64,000 bases of DNA, taken from NCBI GenBank assembly GCA_034440615.1, contig JAOTOM010004351.1, positions 192,501 to 256,500 on the forward strand, read 5' to 3'. Positions 45,898-55,285 of this stretch are shown piece after piece (within the stretch, counting starts at the first letter, position 1; the number at the start of each line of letters is the position of its first letter). Made by a program: the position numbers and the translations under genes. The DNA comes from Ashinkailepas kermadecensis. Lineage: Eukaryota > Arthropoda > Thecostraca > Neolepadidae. The notes under the pieces were generated by a model. That model was not told where the DNA came from. It saw nothing but the letters and a program-made list of their open reading frames with translations, and ran no database searches.

Positions 45898-47684
45898 AAA
45901 TTCCATACGGCTACACTGAAAATGCCCACCACAAAATGGATTCAAATCTCCAGAGCACACCATCCCGAGCGTTGCCTGCAAAATACTTCACGGCGAGTTA
46001 CGCGGAATGGTGTGCACTATTGTCCGAGGTCGCCTGCGTGTGCAGACGTCGCCCAGCGGCCGGAGCAGTCCGGCGGAGGGTAGGGATATCAGCTAGCTGT
46101 TCACCGGCGCGTCAGGAGTCGTCAGGGGTTGTTGGAAAATGTCACGAGTTATGATGATTTTGCGGCATTATCGCAGGTTATCGCAGGATCGGCACAGACT
46201 ACCGGGTCATATCAGAAAGCTTAAATAAAACTGGGTTTGGACAAATTGTCACGCACTAAAACAGACCATCAGAAAATACGCATCCAACGACCGAACGTTC
46301 TTCAGTCACACAACCAATGTTACGTTGCATAGCCACAACCACTCTCTGTTCAGCCACAATGCACCAATGTCACAACCACCCTCTGTTTAACGAGGTCGGA
46401 AGGGAAGGTAAGTATCTCCGCGACGAGGCCGATTTTCTAGCATCCAAACCTCTACCTTTGATTATATCCGCAGCATCTCAACACTAAATTAGCGTCCTCA
46501 AAAGGCAGGGGACCAGAGGCAGAGAACCGACCGTATGTCACGTGGAAGGACTCGCCCACGAATAATCATCATAAAACGGTGCCGCAGTCCACAGAAGAAG
46601 TAGCAGTGAAGCCAGACACCCTACGGCTCTGCAATAAATGCACCGTCCATTGCACTGGTCACCACTTGGTGCCGAGACGGACTGCACCTTGTCAATTAGG
46701 GCGGTGACCCTCCGACCAGGCAGTGAGTAGATCACACGTGCCGGCACATGCCACAACCAGCGGCGGAGCCCGACAATCACCGGCGCGCTCGGCCGGCCCA
46801 GCGAGAGCAGTCGTGGACACAGGTCAACGTGTTCGAGTGAAGGTCGCGCCCCGGCCGCCATTCCCGCCAGAGACGACGACTGTACGACAGCGGTGACCGG
46901 GTACCACTACACGGTCGAGTAATCAGCACCCGACCCAATCCCCCTCCACCAGAGACGGTCAGTGCGGTGCCGCCTCTAGTGTTAGGGGCTACCCCACACC
47001 TCACCACGCACGTCCACAGGGCCCACCGTTCGGCGCCGGGACGATGTGATACCGCAGCGTCACCGCCGGCTGGCCGGCCGGCCACCCGCAGACCAGGCGC
47101 CGCCCAGCCATATAACGCAAGTGACCGCGCAGACGGCGAGATGTTGACAGCCAGCCGGAAGAGGCATGGGAGGGAAGAACCCACCCTGTTGGTGTTCCCT
47201 CAGTCAGTTCCCGGTGTTGGTGTCACCAACGACCGTGGGGCCTAACGCACGGGTCGAAAACAAATGGCTGCGGATGCCGCGCTTGGAAAGCCAGCACCAA
47301 TCGCGTGTACACTTGCTCGTAATTGCCAGCTCAAGTACTCGCCAACCTGGAGTGAGAGAGTGGCAACACACAAACGCTGCCGACACACCAGCAGGCGAGA
47401 TCTGAACACCACTCACGCCCAGCCTCGTCATCGCTGCAAAATAGAAAAAACAGCAGCGGCGCACATAGTAGGCAGCTGGGTCACATCAATCACAACAATC
47501 ACCAGCAACGCAGTAATAAATTGTAAACACAGCACTCAGTTTCTAGAGTCGACGCATCTAGCTCAGGTGATGACAACAGCTGTAGCGCCAGACAGCAAGG
47601 AAGCAGCAGCTAAACAGCTAGCAGAGACAAGAGCGTAAGCAGGCGCTGAGGCAGAAATTTTCAGCGCAATATAGCTCAAGCAGT
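45898..47684. other. unassigned; GC-rich 46700-47200
   Basis: The GC-rich core could be a promoter island. Open minus frames there (up to 135 codons) show no known domain. No exon is called. Confidence 0.35.
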
Positions 47685-47975
47685 ACCCATGTGTCGAGTG
47701 TGACGGCGTGGAGACAGCTCCAGCAGCACCCATGTGTCGAGTGTGATGGCGTGGAGACAGCTCCAGCAGTACCCATGTGTCGAGTGACGACGTGGAGACA
47801 GCTCCACCAGTACCCATGTGTCGAGTGTGACGACGTGGAGACAGCTCCAGCAGTACCCATGTGTCGAGTGTGACGACGTGGAGACAGCTCCAGCAGTACC
47901 TATGTGTCGAGTGTGACGACGTGGAGACAGCTCCAGTAGTACCCATGTGTCGAGTGTGACGACGTGGAGAAGGGG
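47685..47975. repeat. 43-bp minisatellite, about 6.5 units
   Basis: gtgtcgagtgtgacgacgtg + gagacagctccagcagtacc + cat, with small deletions in one unit. Confidence 0.95.
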
Positions 47976-48271
47976 AGGAAAGGGCAGGCGCAGGTGCTGG
48001 TCATCCCGCCGATAGCGATACGGAGACACCTCAGGGCATACCGGGACCCTGACTCGCGGCACCTCACCATATACCACGACCGCGAACCGGAGAAACTCCA
48101 CGGCATGCGGACAACGCGTCGCCGACCCGGGACCACATCAGGGTACTAAGGGTCCCGGGCCCGTGAACCATCTCCCTGCATGCCAGTAGCCATCAGAGGC
48201 AGTAGGTACTCTGGACCGACCTGGAGCCGACGCGGCGTTCCCAGCCGGCGATTACAGACGACGGCCACCTG
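47976..48271. other. unassigned; weak candidate exon on plus
   Basis: A plus frame from about 47985 to a TAA at 48147 (VLVIPPIAIRRHLRAYRDPD, then SRHLTIYHDREPEKLHG) has coding-like composition and follows gcgcag|GTGCTG. No family was recognised and no partner exon found. Confidence 0.25.
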
Positions 48272-48330
48272 ATCTATGTTGGTTGGTTATTGGAGTTTAG
48301 GGGCGCATCGACTGCGTCGGTCATGCAGCG
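48272..48330 (-). mobile_element. 5'-truncated retroelement 3' end sharing the SINE tail
   Basis: On the minus strand gcagtcgatgcgcccctaaa is followed by ctccaataaccaacc. The final ccaataaccaacc is identical to the 3' end of SINE family 1 (62513-62672). A fragment of the same internal sequence (tttaggggcgcatcgactgc) is at 50324-50343. Shared 3' ends between a SINE and another retroelement are expected when both are mobilised by one LINE. Confidence 0.5.
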
Positions 48331-48597
48331 CCCACACCTGATCTGTGTATGTGCGTGCACTGGAAGCCGCACTCCTCACCTCAGGACGGCCCGGTGTGAT
48401 ACCCCACACGCCAGGTCTGGCTCCGTAACCTCACCTCACCTTGCCGCTCACCCCGTGACAGTTCGGTCTGGCACGTCATCCCACCACGGCCAGTTTTCGC
48501 TTATCACTCCCTGGACGGTCGTGTCTGATCCTCACCCCATCGGTCGTCAGCACTCTGGCGGTCACGACTGACCCTGACTGACTGACTGGCAGTAACA

Positions 48598-49433
48598 CGG
48601 GACCAGAGCCGGCTGTGTGTCGGCTCAGATGGACTGTGCGGGGGCGGCGGCCGGCGACACGGGACCAGAGCCGACTGTGTGTCGGCTCAGATGGACTGTG
48701 TGTGTGGGGGGGAGGGCGGCTGGCGACACGGGACCAGAGCCGGCTGTGTGTCGGCTCAGATGGACTGTGCGGCGGCCGGCGACACGGGACCAGAGCCGGC
48801 TGTGTGTCGGCTCAGATGGACTGTGTGGGGGCGGCCGGCGACACGGGACCAGAGCCGGCTGTGTGTCGGCTCAGATGGACTGTGCGGGGGCGGCCGGCGA
48901 CACGGGACCAGAGCCGGCTGTGTGTCGGCTCAGATGGACTGTGCGGCGGCTGGCGACACGGGACCAGAGGCGGCTGTGTGTCGGCTCAGATGGACTGTGC
49001 GGCGGCTGGCGACACGGGACCAGAGCCGGCTGTGTGTCGGCTCAGATGGACTGTGCGGCGGCCGGCGACACGGGACCAGAGCCGGCTGTGTCGGCTCAGA
49101 TGGACTATTCGGGGGCGGCCGGCGACACGGGACCAGAGCCGGCTGTGTGTCGGCTCAGATGGACTGTGTGGGGGCGGCCGGCGACACGGGACCAGAGCCG
49201 GCTGTGTGTCGGCTCAGATGGACTGTGCGGCGGCCGGCGACACGGGACCAGAGCCGGCTGTGTGTCGGCTCAGATGGACTGTGTGGCGGGGGCGACACGG
49301 GACCAGAGCCGGCTGTGTGTCGGCTCAGATGGACTGTGCGGGGGCGGCCGGCGACACGGGACCAGAGGCGGCTGTGTGTCGGCTCAGATGGACTGTGCGG
49401 GGGCGGCCGGCGACACGGGACCAGAGCCGGCTG
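48598..49433. repeat. about 57-bp minisatellite overlapping the end of the RNF144-like gene
   Basis: About 14 units contain ggctgtgtgtcggctcagat, ggactgtgcgggggcggccg and gcgacacgggaccagagccg. Length varies through the ggcggcc segment. Frames on plus remain open in all three phases. The right-most unit contains the stop codon and the last codons of exon 6 on the minus strand. Confidence 0.95.
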
Positions 49434-49578
49434 CCTCGGCGGCCGCCGAATCACCGCCGGCCGACGCCTGGGCCGGGTCGCACTGGCAGCCGGTGCACAT
49501 GAAGACGGGCGCGAACACGATCAGCACCGGCGCCGCCACCACGAACACCAGGCCCACCCCGATCAGGGCGCCCACCAG
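49384..49578 (-). CDS. RNF144-like: RNF144-like E3 ligase, exon 6 (membrane anchor and C-terminus)
   Basis: The acceptor tgccgtgtttcag precedes CTGGTGGGC, and the exon continues in phase 0 to a TGA at 49386-49384 (64 residues, 349-412). It begins LVGALIGVGLVFVVAAPVLI, then VFAPVFMCTGCQC. This matches the single C-terminal transmembrane helix and the following cysteine cluster of RNF144A and RNF144B, which anchor the ligase in endomembranes. The last 16 or so residues (from AAGSGPVSPAAPAQSI) and the stop are encoded by the terminal unit of the 57-bp minisatellite, so the family's short charged tail has been replaced. The helix is certain enough to anchor the gene model. Confidence 0.82.
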   Translation of the reverse strand: MVGALIGVGLVFVVAAPVLIVFAPVFMCTGCQCDPAQASAGGDSAAAEAAGSGPVSPAAPAQSI

Positions 49579-49734
49579 CTGAAACACGGCACACTTCAGT
49601 CACCAGCTGACACCAGCACCATGTGGCCCATCCCAACAGCGCACACAGCACATTTTGTCGTCGAAAATTTAAATTTGATTAATCTGTCAAACAGTCTGGT
49701 GCCTGTCATAGGGGGGTGGGGGATCAGGTGACAG

Positions 49735-49960
49735 TCGGGTGACAGTGTGGTGAGTGTGGTGAGTCTGGTGACGGTCTGGCGACAGTCCAGTGACAGTCGG
49801 GTGACAGTCAGGTGACAGTCAGGGGCCTATCAGAGGAGGGTCAGAGGAAGGTCAGATGACGGTCAGATGACGGTCAGGTGACAGTCAGTGGCCTATCAGA
49901 GGAGGGTCAGAGGAAGGTCAGATGACGGTCAGATGACGGTCAGGTGACAGTCTGGTGACA
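49735..49960. repeat. gtgacagtc-type short tandem repeat, within intron 5
   Basis: Degenerate 10-bp units gtgacagtcg and gatgacggtca, with a larger block (cctatcagaggagggtcaga and following) present twice. It lies between exons 5 and 6, and its right end is 10 bp from the exon 5 donor. Confidence 0.85.
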
Positions 49961-49969
49961 GGTGCTCAC

Positions 49970-50059
49970 CTGCACGCGGTGCCAAACAAGAGAGCCGCGT
50001 GAGTGACCCAACAGGTGACGACACGGGCCTCTGTCGTAGTGACGCAGGAACAGGTCGCC
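49970..50059 (-). CDS. RNF144-like: RNF144-like E3 ligase, exon 5 (end of RING2)
   Basis: Acceptor ctgtctgtgttcggcag, donor CAG|GTGAGC, 90 nt, phase 0 at both ends. It encodes residues 319-348, including [15 protein letters not shown] and WHRVQ. This aligns without gaps to the RNF144 segment HYDKGPCRNKLGHSRAS...WHRTQ. The His (325) and Cys (331) supply the last zinc ligands of RING2/Rcat. The acceptor side and two thirds of the exon are copied in tandem 120 bp away (50119-50179). Confidence 0.85.
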
Positions 50060-50238
50060 CTGCCGAACACAGACAGGACACCACTGTTACCACGGGAACA
50101 AAGCCACAGTACGCCGGCGTGAGTGGCCCAACAGGTGACGACACGGGCCTCTGTCGTAGTGACGCAGGAACAGGTCGCCCTGCCGAACACAGACAGGACA
50201 CCACTGTTACCACGGCAACAAAGCCACAGTACGCCGGC
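49999..50238. repeat. 120-bp tandem duplication covering the acceptor and most of exon 5
   Basis: Copies 49999-50118 and 50119-50238 differ at only two positions (50006 versus 50126, and 50098 versus 50218 or adjacent), so the event is very recent. The duplicated unit holds the polypyrimidine tract, acceptor and 61 of 90 exonic bases of exon 5, but not its donor. Confidence 0.95.
50119..50179 (-). pseudogene. partial duplicate of exon 5
   Basis: It has an intact acceptor and 61 nt matching exon 5 with one synonymous change (GGT to GGC in LGHS). It then runs into the next copy and hits TAA 10-11 codons later (after TVALFPW). With no donor it cannot be spliced in properly. Use of its acceptor would truncate the protein before the membrane helix. 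Confidence 0.8.
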
Positions 50239-50699
50239 GTTTACTCTTTTTCGGGCGGTCAAATTGGGAAATGTTCGGAAAAAATAGTGAGAGTGTCAAA
50301 AAGGAAAAAAGAAGTTGTGTGTGGTTTAGGGGCGCATCGACTGCATAGGCCAAAGAGCGGAAAAGAAGTCGATTGATCAATTTAGGAAAATTGGGTACAA
50401 TAACAAGGTTTTTCACATGAAATTGCGAACAATGAGCCAAAACAATGGCTGTGAGCGAGGGAGAAGCCCAGGTAAGTCCGCTGTGGTACGCCAAAAAAGA
50501 GCCATCTACGTCCGCTTTCGAAAACCTAATTGCTTCTTGCTACGCTTGAAGTCATGCATTCTTCACTGAAAAGGAGACCGCACCGTGGCACAGATTAAGC
50601 AGTGTGAACAAACCTACCCATTAATATTGTTAAAATTTGTATCGTCACATTTCATAACAATACCTCCTGAGGCAACACAGTATTTTTCACGGGAAAGGC
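50239..50699. other. intron 4 sequence, unassigned
   Basis: Apart from the retroelement fragment at 50324-50343, nothing was recognised. Confidence 0.4.
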
Positions 50700-51235
50700 T
50701 TCGTGGCGACAATCACGCCCGCATACGGCCGACCGCACTGCGCCGCCTCGTAACGCCACAGACTGGCAGGAGGTCCGCACACTAGCTCTTAGCCGACAGC
50801 TGCACCATACCTGATCCTGTGCCTACAGCACGGGAGACCTACACCCGCATACGGCCGACCGCACTGCGCCGCCTCGTAACCCCACAGACTGGCAGGAAGT
50901 CCGCACACTAGCTCTTAGCCGACGCTGACCAACCTGTCCTTTAGCACGAGAGACCTACACGCCACCTGCCGTCATCGGTCGTCGAGCGTCTATGATGGCG
51001 CCGTACCAGACCCTGTGCCTACAGCACGAGAGACCTACATGCCGCCTGCCGTCGAGCGTCTATGATGGCGCCGTACCAGACCCTGTGCCTACAGCACGAG
51101 AGACCTACACGCCGCCTGCCGTCATCGGTCGTCGAGAGTCTCTGATGGCGCTATACCCGACCCTGTGCCTACAGCACGGGAGACCTACACGCCACCTGCC
51201 GTCATCGGTCGTCGAGAGTCTCTGATGGCGCCTTA
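50700..51235. repeat. two interleaved local repeats, intron 4
   Basis: gcatacggccgaccgcactg ... agctcttagccga occurs twice (about 50721 and 50840). The block tacacgccrcctgccgtcat, cggtcgtcgagagtctctga, tggcgccgtaccagaccctg recurs about four times to 51235. Confidence 0.88.
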
Positions 51236-51712
51236 GAATAGTGAACTCGACAACTGTTGTACCAAGATATTCTCTGTATGACAATGGGGGTCTACAAACA
51301 CTACTAAGGTATTGCGGGCTCGTGGTGCTTTTTCTGTAAAACATACAATGTGACCTTATGCCTGCGTGTTTCCAGAGACCGAGTAATGATACTTTGCCAG
51401 CTTGGACAACTCTGATAACTGAAGTATGACAAGGAGAAATATCCAATCTGAGTGGTATTTCGCATGCAATTTCGGGAATTTCGTGCTGCTGCTGGGGCCA
51501 TGGCACGTCAGTAATGTGTGCTGTTTCCATACACAAAAGTAGCGTATCTATCTTGTTAGAACAACGTTCCGGCCATGCATGATTGCCAAATTTAATAAAG
51601 CAGTTTCTTACTTCGATAGCATTCATATGTAAAAAAAAACATCACTATGCATAATCTTTGTTTAAAAAAATAAACACTGGACAAACTACGGATGTCAGTT
51701 TCACACGTGAAT
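51236..51712. other. intron 4 sequence, unassigned
   Basis: No exon or repeat was recognised here. Confidence 0.4.
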
Positions 51713-51895
51713 GGAGCTGAAGACATTATGGCGTGGCACTGGTTCTGATCAGCCCACCCCGCCTAACGTTTCGGCTCGAGTTTGAGAACCATACGAGAAT
51801 GAAACTGAAGACATTATGGCGTAGCACAGGTTCTGGTCAGGCGGGTGGGTATTAACTCCGCCTAACGTTTCGGATCCAGTTGGCTAACCATACCC
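51713..51895 (-). repeat. two 92-bp units with the ccgaaacgttaggcgg motif
   Basis: Two units share gaagacattatggcgtrgca, gcctaacgtttcgg and a ttgagaaccata/ttggctaaccata segment. On the minus strand each reads tatggtt ... ccgaaacgttaggcgg, the same type of motif as the palindromes at 21697 and 52971. Probable Penelope-like terminal fragments. Confidence 0.6.
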
Positions 51896-52407
51896 ATACT
51901 CAGAAGAACGCTAAGCATATGATTTGAAGTGAAATGTGGAGCATTTAATAGTCTCTTCACAGATGTATGCGCGCCTGTAGCGGACCGCATGATCGGCACG
52001 AGGTCAAGCTAGACGTGATGGCGCAAACGCTACGCACATTTACCCTGCCGGGCAAGCGCAGCGCAGCCCGTGTGCACGGCGGTGCAGTATCTGCCCCTCG
52101 CCGTGGCCGCCGGCGAGTTGCGACCTGCACGGGCGCGCCGGAGCTCGGCCACCGCGCGGCGCTTGGGTCGCGGAGGGGTAGACGAACGTTTCAGAGTGTG
52201 ACGCGCCCACTACCGTTCTGTCTCTCACGCGCGACGCATCATGCATCTCTGTGCCTACGTGCAATATAAGCCGTATTCGGCATAGACAAGTCTGTAGCAA
52301 CTTACCATCGTTAAAGTGTTGAGCGGACTCCCGACTCCACAGGCCGACTATTCATCGGCCTTTACACGCCGCCAGAGGCGGCCGCACTGCCGCACCAGTC
52401 CACTCAC

Positions 52408-52736
52408 GTCCAGCGAGGAGAGGCAGTACCAGCAGAACACGTGCCGGCAGCGGCGGCACATCATCTGCGCGCAGCCGTCCTCGCGCTCGATGGGCACGCC
52501 GCAGTGCGGACACTGCTTGACGGCGCCGGCCAGCAGCTGACTGCCGCCCAGCAGCCACCGCTCGGGGCGGCACTCGTGCGCGGCGGCCGCGTCGGCGTCG
52601 CGCGGCCGCCGACACACGGCGCAGAACGTCTGCCGGCACGTGTCGCAGCGGAACGGACCGTCGCTGGTCGGCAGCGGGCAGGCCGTGTCGCAGCCGGGCC
52701 GCGGACACCACGTGCGCTGTGGGTCCCGCTCCACCT
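52408..52736 (-). CDS. RNF144-like: RNF144-like E3 ligase, exon 4 (IBR and RING2)
   Basis: Acceptor tatgtgcggcag, donor CTGGAC|GTGAGT. Length is 329 nt, starting in phase 1 (AG completes GAG) and ending in phase 0. It encodes residues 209-318: RTWCPRPGC, CDTC and FCAVC of the IBR, then CPHC, IEREDGCAQMMC, CRHVFCWYC of RING2. In RBR ligases ubiquitin passes from E2 to a RING2 cysteine; the equivalent in RNF144A lies in EGCAQMMC, here Cys297. The IBR usually ends H-x4-C, whereas here the sequence is AAAAHEC, so the His is shifted and an Ala-rich loop inserted. This is the strongest exon of the gene. Confidence 0.95.
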
Positions 52737-52841
52737 CTGCCGCACATATTCAGGTCAGCTCATGTCAAGGGACCGCGGCACACCCCTGAGCCACATCGGT
52801 ACGATGCACTTCCCACTCCACTTCTGCTAGAGAGGCAACCC

Positions 52842-52872
52842 GAAGTCAGGTCAGGTCAGGTCAGGTCAGGTC
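52842..52872. repeat. GTCAG pentanucleotide microsatellite
   Basis: Six units of gtcag in intron 3. Confidence 0.95.
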
Positions 52873-52970
52873 AACGGACTGTATCACATTTGCGCCAGAT
52901 TAGGTATGGCGCGGTACCAGCTCCACCTCTGCTGGATATGCCGGCTAAGGTCAGACCAACAACATGCCTT

Positions 52971-53187
52971 AACACAAATAGCCTTTTGCTCACATTAGGT
53001 CGAGGAAGACGAAACAATTCAAAACACATCCATATTTCGGCTCCGGGCCTTCCTCAGGGTGTAGTTTCCACGGAAATGATTTCTGTGAAACGTGCCATGA
53101 AGAAGGCCCAGAGCCGAAGTATAGGTGTCTTGAATTGTTTCAACTTCCCTGACGAAATATGAGCCAAAGGCTATTTGTATTAATAAT
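52971..53187. repeat. inverted-repeat element with hammerhead-like motifs
   Basis: The left arm (52971-53057: caaatagccttttgctcaca, cgaaacaattcaaaacacat, atttcggctccgggccttcc) is matched at about 80% by the reverse complement of 53098-53187. The loop is about 40 bp. Outward from the centre each arm has CTGA/ATGA, then GGCC...GCCGAA. The architecture parallels 21697-21922 with a different sequence, suggesting a second, older head-to-head pair. Confidence 0.65.
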
Positions 53188-53925
53188 TGTTGCCTTAATA
53201 ATGCTTACCAACGAATTCGGTATCATAAATCAACGACACGCCACTGAAGCCTTACTTAGGAGCACGCCCTTCGCATAAAAAGCTACGTTGGAGCATCGCG
53301 GCAAAGGTCACGGAGGCGACCATCTTTCACAGTCGGCACACTGGTTATGTTCGGCGAGCACGCAACCGCGACAGCTACAGGCTGCACGTGAGTTGTGTCG
53401 GCAGCAATGCCGCTGCGGTATCACAGCACGTCACTGTCCGTGGCTACCACCGACGTCACCATCTTAAGGCGTTCTAACGTGACACCCGGCGTCCAGAGGT
53501 CAAAATTGACGAAAATAAGGAATGCACTTCGCTAGTGCAGCAATCGCCATGGGTACATAGAAACACTGCGTTAGTGTATTATATATTTTACAGTTGCGTC
53601 GCCGCATGTGCTTCTGGCACAACAGTCGGTGGTTTGAAGGTGTTCGTCAGGACGGGCAAGTCGGTGCAGCTGCGGATTTACACCGCACCCAACAGCAATG
53701 GCCAACGATGGACATCGCCAGACATGGCGCCAGTGTCCAAATATATGCTTCATCGCCAGACATGGCGCCAGTATCAAGATACATGCCCAGTGGAGTGTCA
53801 GATATCAGTGAAAATCACAAAACACGCAGAAGTACCGTTGTGCGTGTGTCTGCCATACCACGTGTGCATGGGGTAGCGAGTCTGTGTGAGTGTGTGTCTG
53901 CGGTACCACGTGTGCATGGGGTGCC

Positions 53926-53928
<3 letters not shown>
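53188..53928. other. intron 3 sequence, unassigned
   Basis: Contains a small duplication near 53850-53925 (tgtgtctgccataccacgtg, tgcatgggg). No exon was recognised. Confidence 0.4.
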
Positions 53929-53987
<59 letters not shown>

Positions 53988-53990
53988 AAT
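53929..53990. repeat. (TA)n(TG)n microsatellite, intron 3
   Basis: About 20 TA then about 9 TG dinucleotides, 70 bp from the exon 3 donor. Confidence 0.97.
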
Positions 53991-54060
53991 ACATGTGCAT
54001 GCGCGTGTGTAAGTGTCTGCCGTACCAGGCGCACATGGAGTACCGAGTCTGTGTACGCAC

Positions 54061-54223
54061 CACGGATGTAGGCGAGACGCTGGTAGCGGGCGTAGGTGGC
54101 CGCGTCGGTGAGTTGGCGCACCTCGTGGTCGGAGAGGCGGCCGTCGGCGGGGCAGTGCGGCTCCGGACACGGCACAGCCGGCTCGCCGTTGCCCACACAC
54201 ACGGACACGTACGCCGCCATGCA
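54061..54223 (-). CDS. RNF144-like: RNF144-like E3 ligase, exon 3 (second half of RING1)
   Basis: Acceptor tatgcctacttcggcag, donor CGTG|GTGCGT. Length is 163 nt, phase 0 in and phase 1 out. It encodes residues 155-208: CMAAYVSVCVGNGEPAVPC, CPADGRLSDHEV and YARYQRLAYIR. It supplies the last zinc ligands of RING1 (Cys155, Cys173, Cys178) and the helical linker to the IBR. It aligns position for position with RNF144A (CLKQYVELLI...CPDAACPKQGHL...YKKLQFER). The split codon GAG then continues into exon 4, recreating the family's ER/RE-x-x-x-DP-x-RTW junction. Confidence 0.92.
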
Positions 54224-54902
54224 CTGCCGAAGTAGGCATAGCCGCTGATACACCAACCACTGTCACAGCTGCTGATACATCAATCACTGCCACAGCTGCT
54301 GGAACACTGTTCAGTTCAATCTGCCCATATGCCTGTCCCAGACATAGCTTGTGGCACAGCAGCAACATTCTCAGACGTCAGCACATATTCAGTCACACCA
54401 CAGACACCAGTGCATCAGTCACAATCCAGTCAATTGGTGTGTCACAGCTACTGGCACATCTGTAACAACTCACGCCCTGGTGTACCAACACATCGACGGA
54501 CGCAGCTGGAAGTGCTCACAAAACACACATCATATGACAGTTTTGGTATCAAGAACTCCACACAGGTAACATGTACCAGTAGGAGCGAATTATTTATTTT
54601 CGGGCTAAGGGTGACAAATGAAACATTTTACCGATCAGACGAACGTTTACGGCCACATGCAGGCACGAATCGGTTACTACGATTATCTGAGAGGCGTGGA
54701 TTTAAAATCAAACAATGTCTGAAACGGCGGGGTCCAAAAAATAACTTGTACGAACCCGGTAAGACATAATATATAACACATCTAGCATCAGAATGCATAA
54801 CAGACCAGAGATTGAAGCGAGGTCAACACAACTACGTGTTCATACGTCCCTACCCGGTCACCTATTCTGCCCACTGAAGCACTTCTCAACATTATTCACA
54901 CC
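54224..54902. other. intron 2
   Basis: No repeat or RNA was recognised except a small tandem ctgctgatac / cacagctgctg phrase at 54240-54300. Confidence 0.5.
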
Positions 54903-54958
54903 GATGTACCTCCCTGCAGCACCTGCAGCCGACGTACCTCCTTGCAGCACCTGCAGCC
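54903..54958. repeat. 28-bp duplication of the exon 2 splice donor
   Basis: gacgtacctccttgcagcac + ctgcagcc (54931-54958) is repeated as gatgtacctccctgcagcac + ctgcagcc (54903-54930). On the minus strand both carry GAG|GTAC. The upstream one is GTACGT, close to consensus. The downstream one is GTACAT and would lengthen exon 2 by 28 nt, shifting the frame. Confidence 0.9.
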
Positions 54959-55228
54959 GCAGGCCTCCAGCCGCAGCAGGTCGGCGGCCGACACGTCTGC
55001 CAGACAGACCCGACAGGTGGCTCTGCGGTCGGCAGGCAGCAGCAGGGCGCGCGCGCTGCCGCACCGCGAGCAGCCGCACCGGTGGCGTGCCTGCTCCAGA
55101 CTGCTCAGAGTCACCGCGTGACGCAGGGCCGGCCGACACAGAGCCGCCGTCACGCTGGGCGCCAGCGAGGCGCGTGACGGCGGCAGCGAGCGCAGCAGAC
55201 GGCCGGCCGTGCTGCTGGGCCGGCGCTC
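54938..55228 (-). CDS. RNF144-like: RNF144-like E3 ligase, exon 2 (start of RING1)
   Basis: Acceptor gatggccttccccag, donor GAG|GTACGT, 291 nt, phase 0 at both ends, residues 58-154. The last third holds CRVCLADVSAADL and CGCRCCKE, the first RING1 ligands (Cys129, Cys132, Cys147, Cys149, Cys152), joining exactly to CMAAYV of exon 3. The first two thirds (ERRPSSTAGRLLRSL..., an Arg/Ala/Ser-rich stretch with CGCSRCG) have no counterpart in vertebrate RNF144A, where RING1 begins about 20 residues from the N-terminus. This may be an arthropod-type extension. The acceptor lies only about 60 bp from the 38-bp minisatellite. Confidence 0.85.
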
Positions 55229-55285
55229 CTGGGGAAGGCCATCGCCGGCTGGCGTCACCACACGGGAAGTCGACAACAAGCCACG

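Noticed and set aside
46538..47184. Minus frames of 107 and 135 codons
   Set aside because: GC-rich sequence with few stops, no domain and no splice-supported structure; retained only as a possible CpG island.
48615..49731. 295-, 321- and 350-codon plus frames over the 57-bp array
   Set aside because: Repeat reading; the real coding sequence here is exon 6 of the ligase on the other strand.
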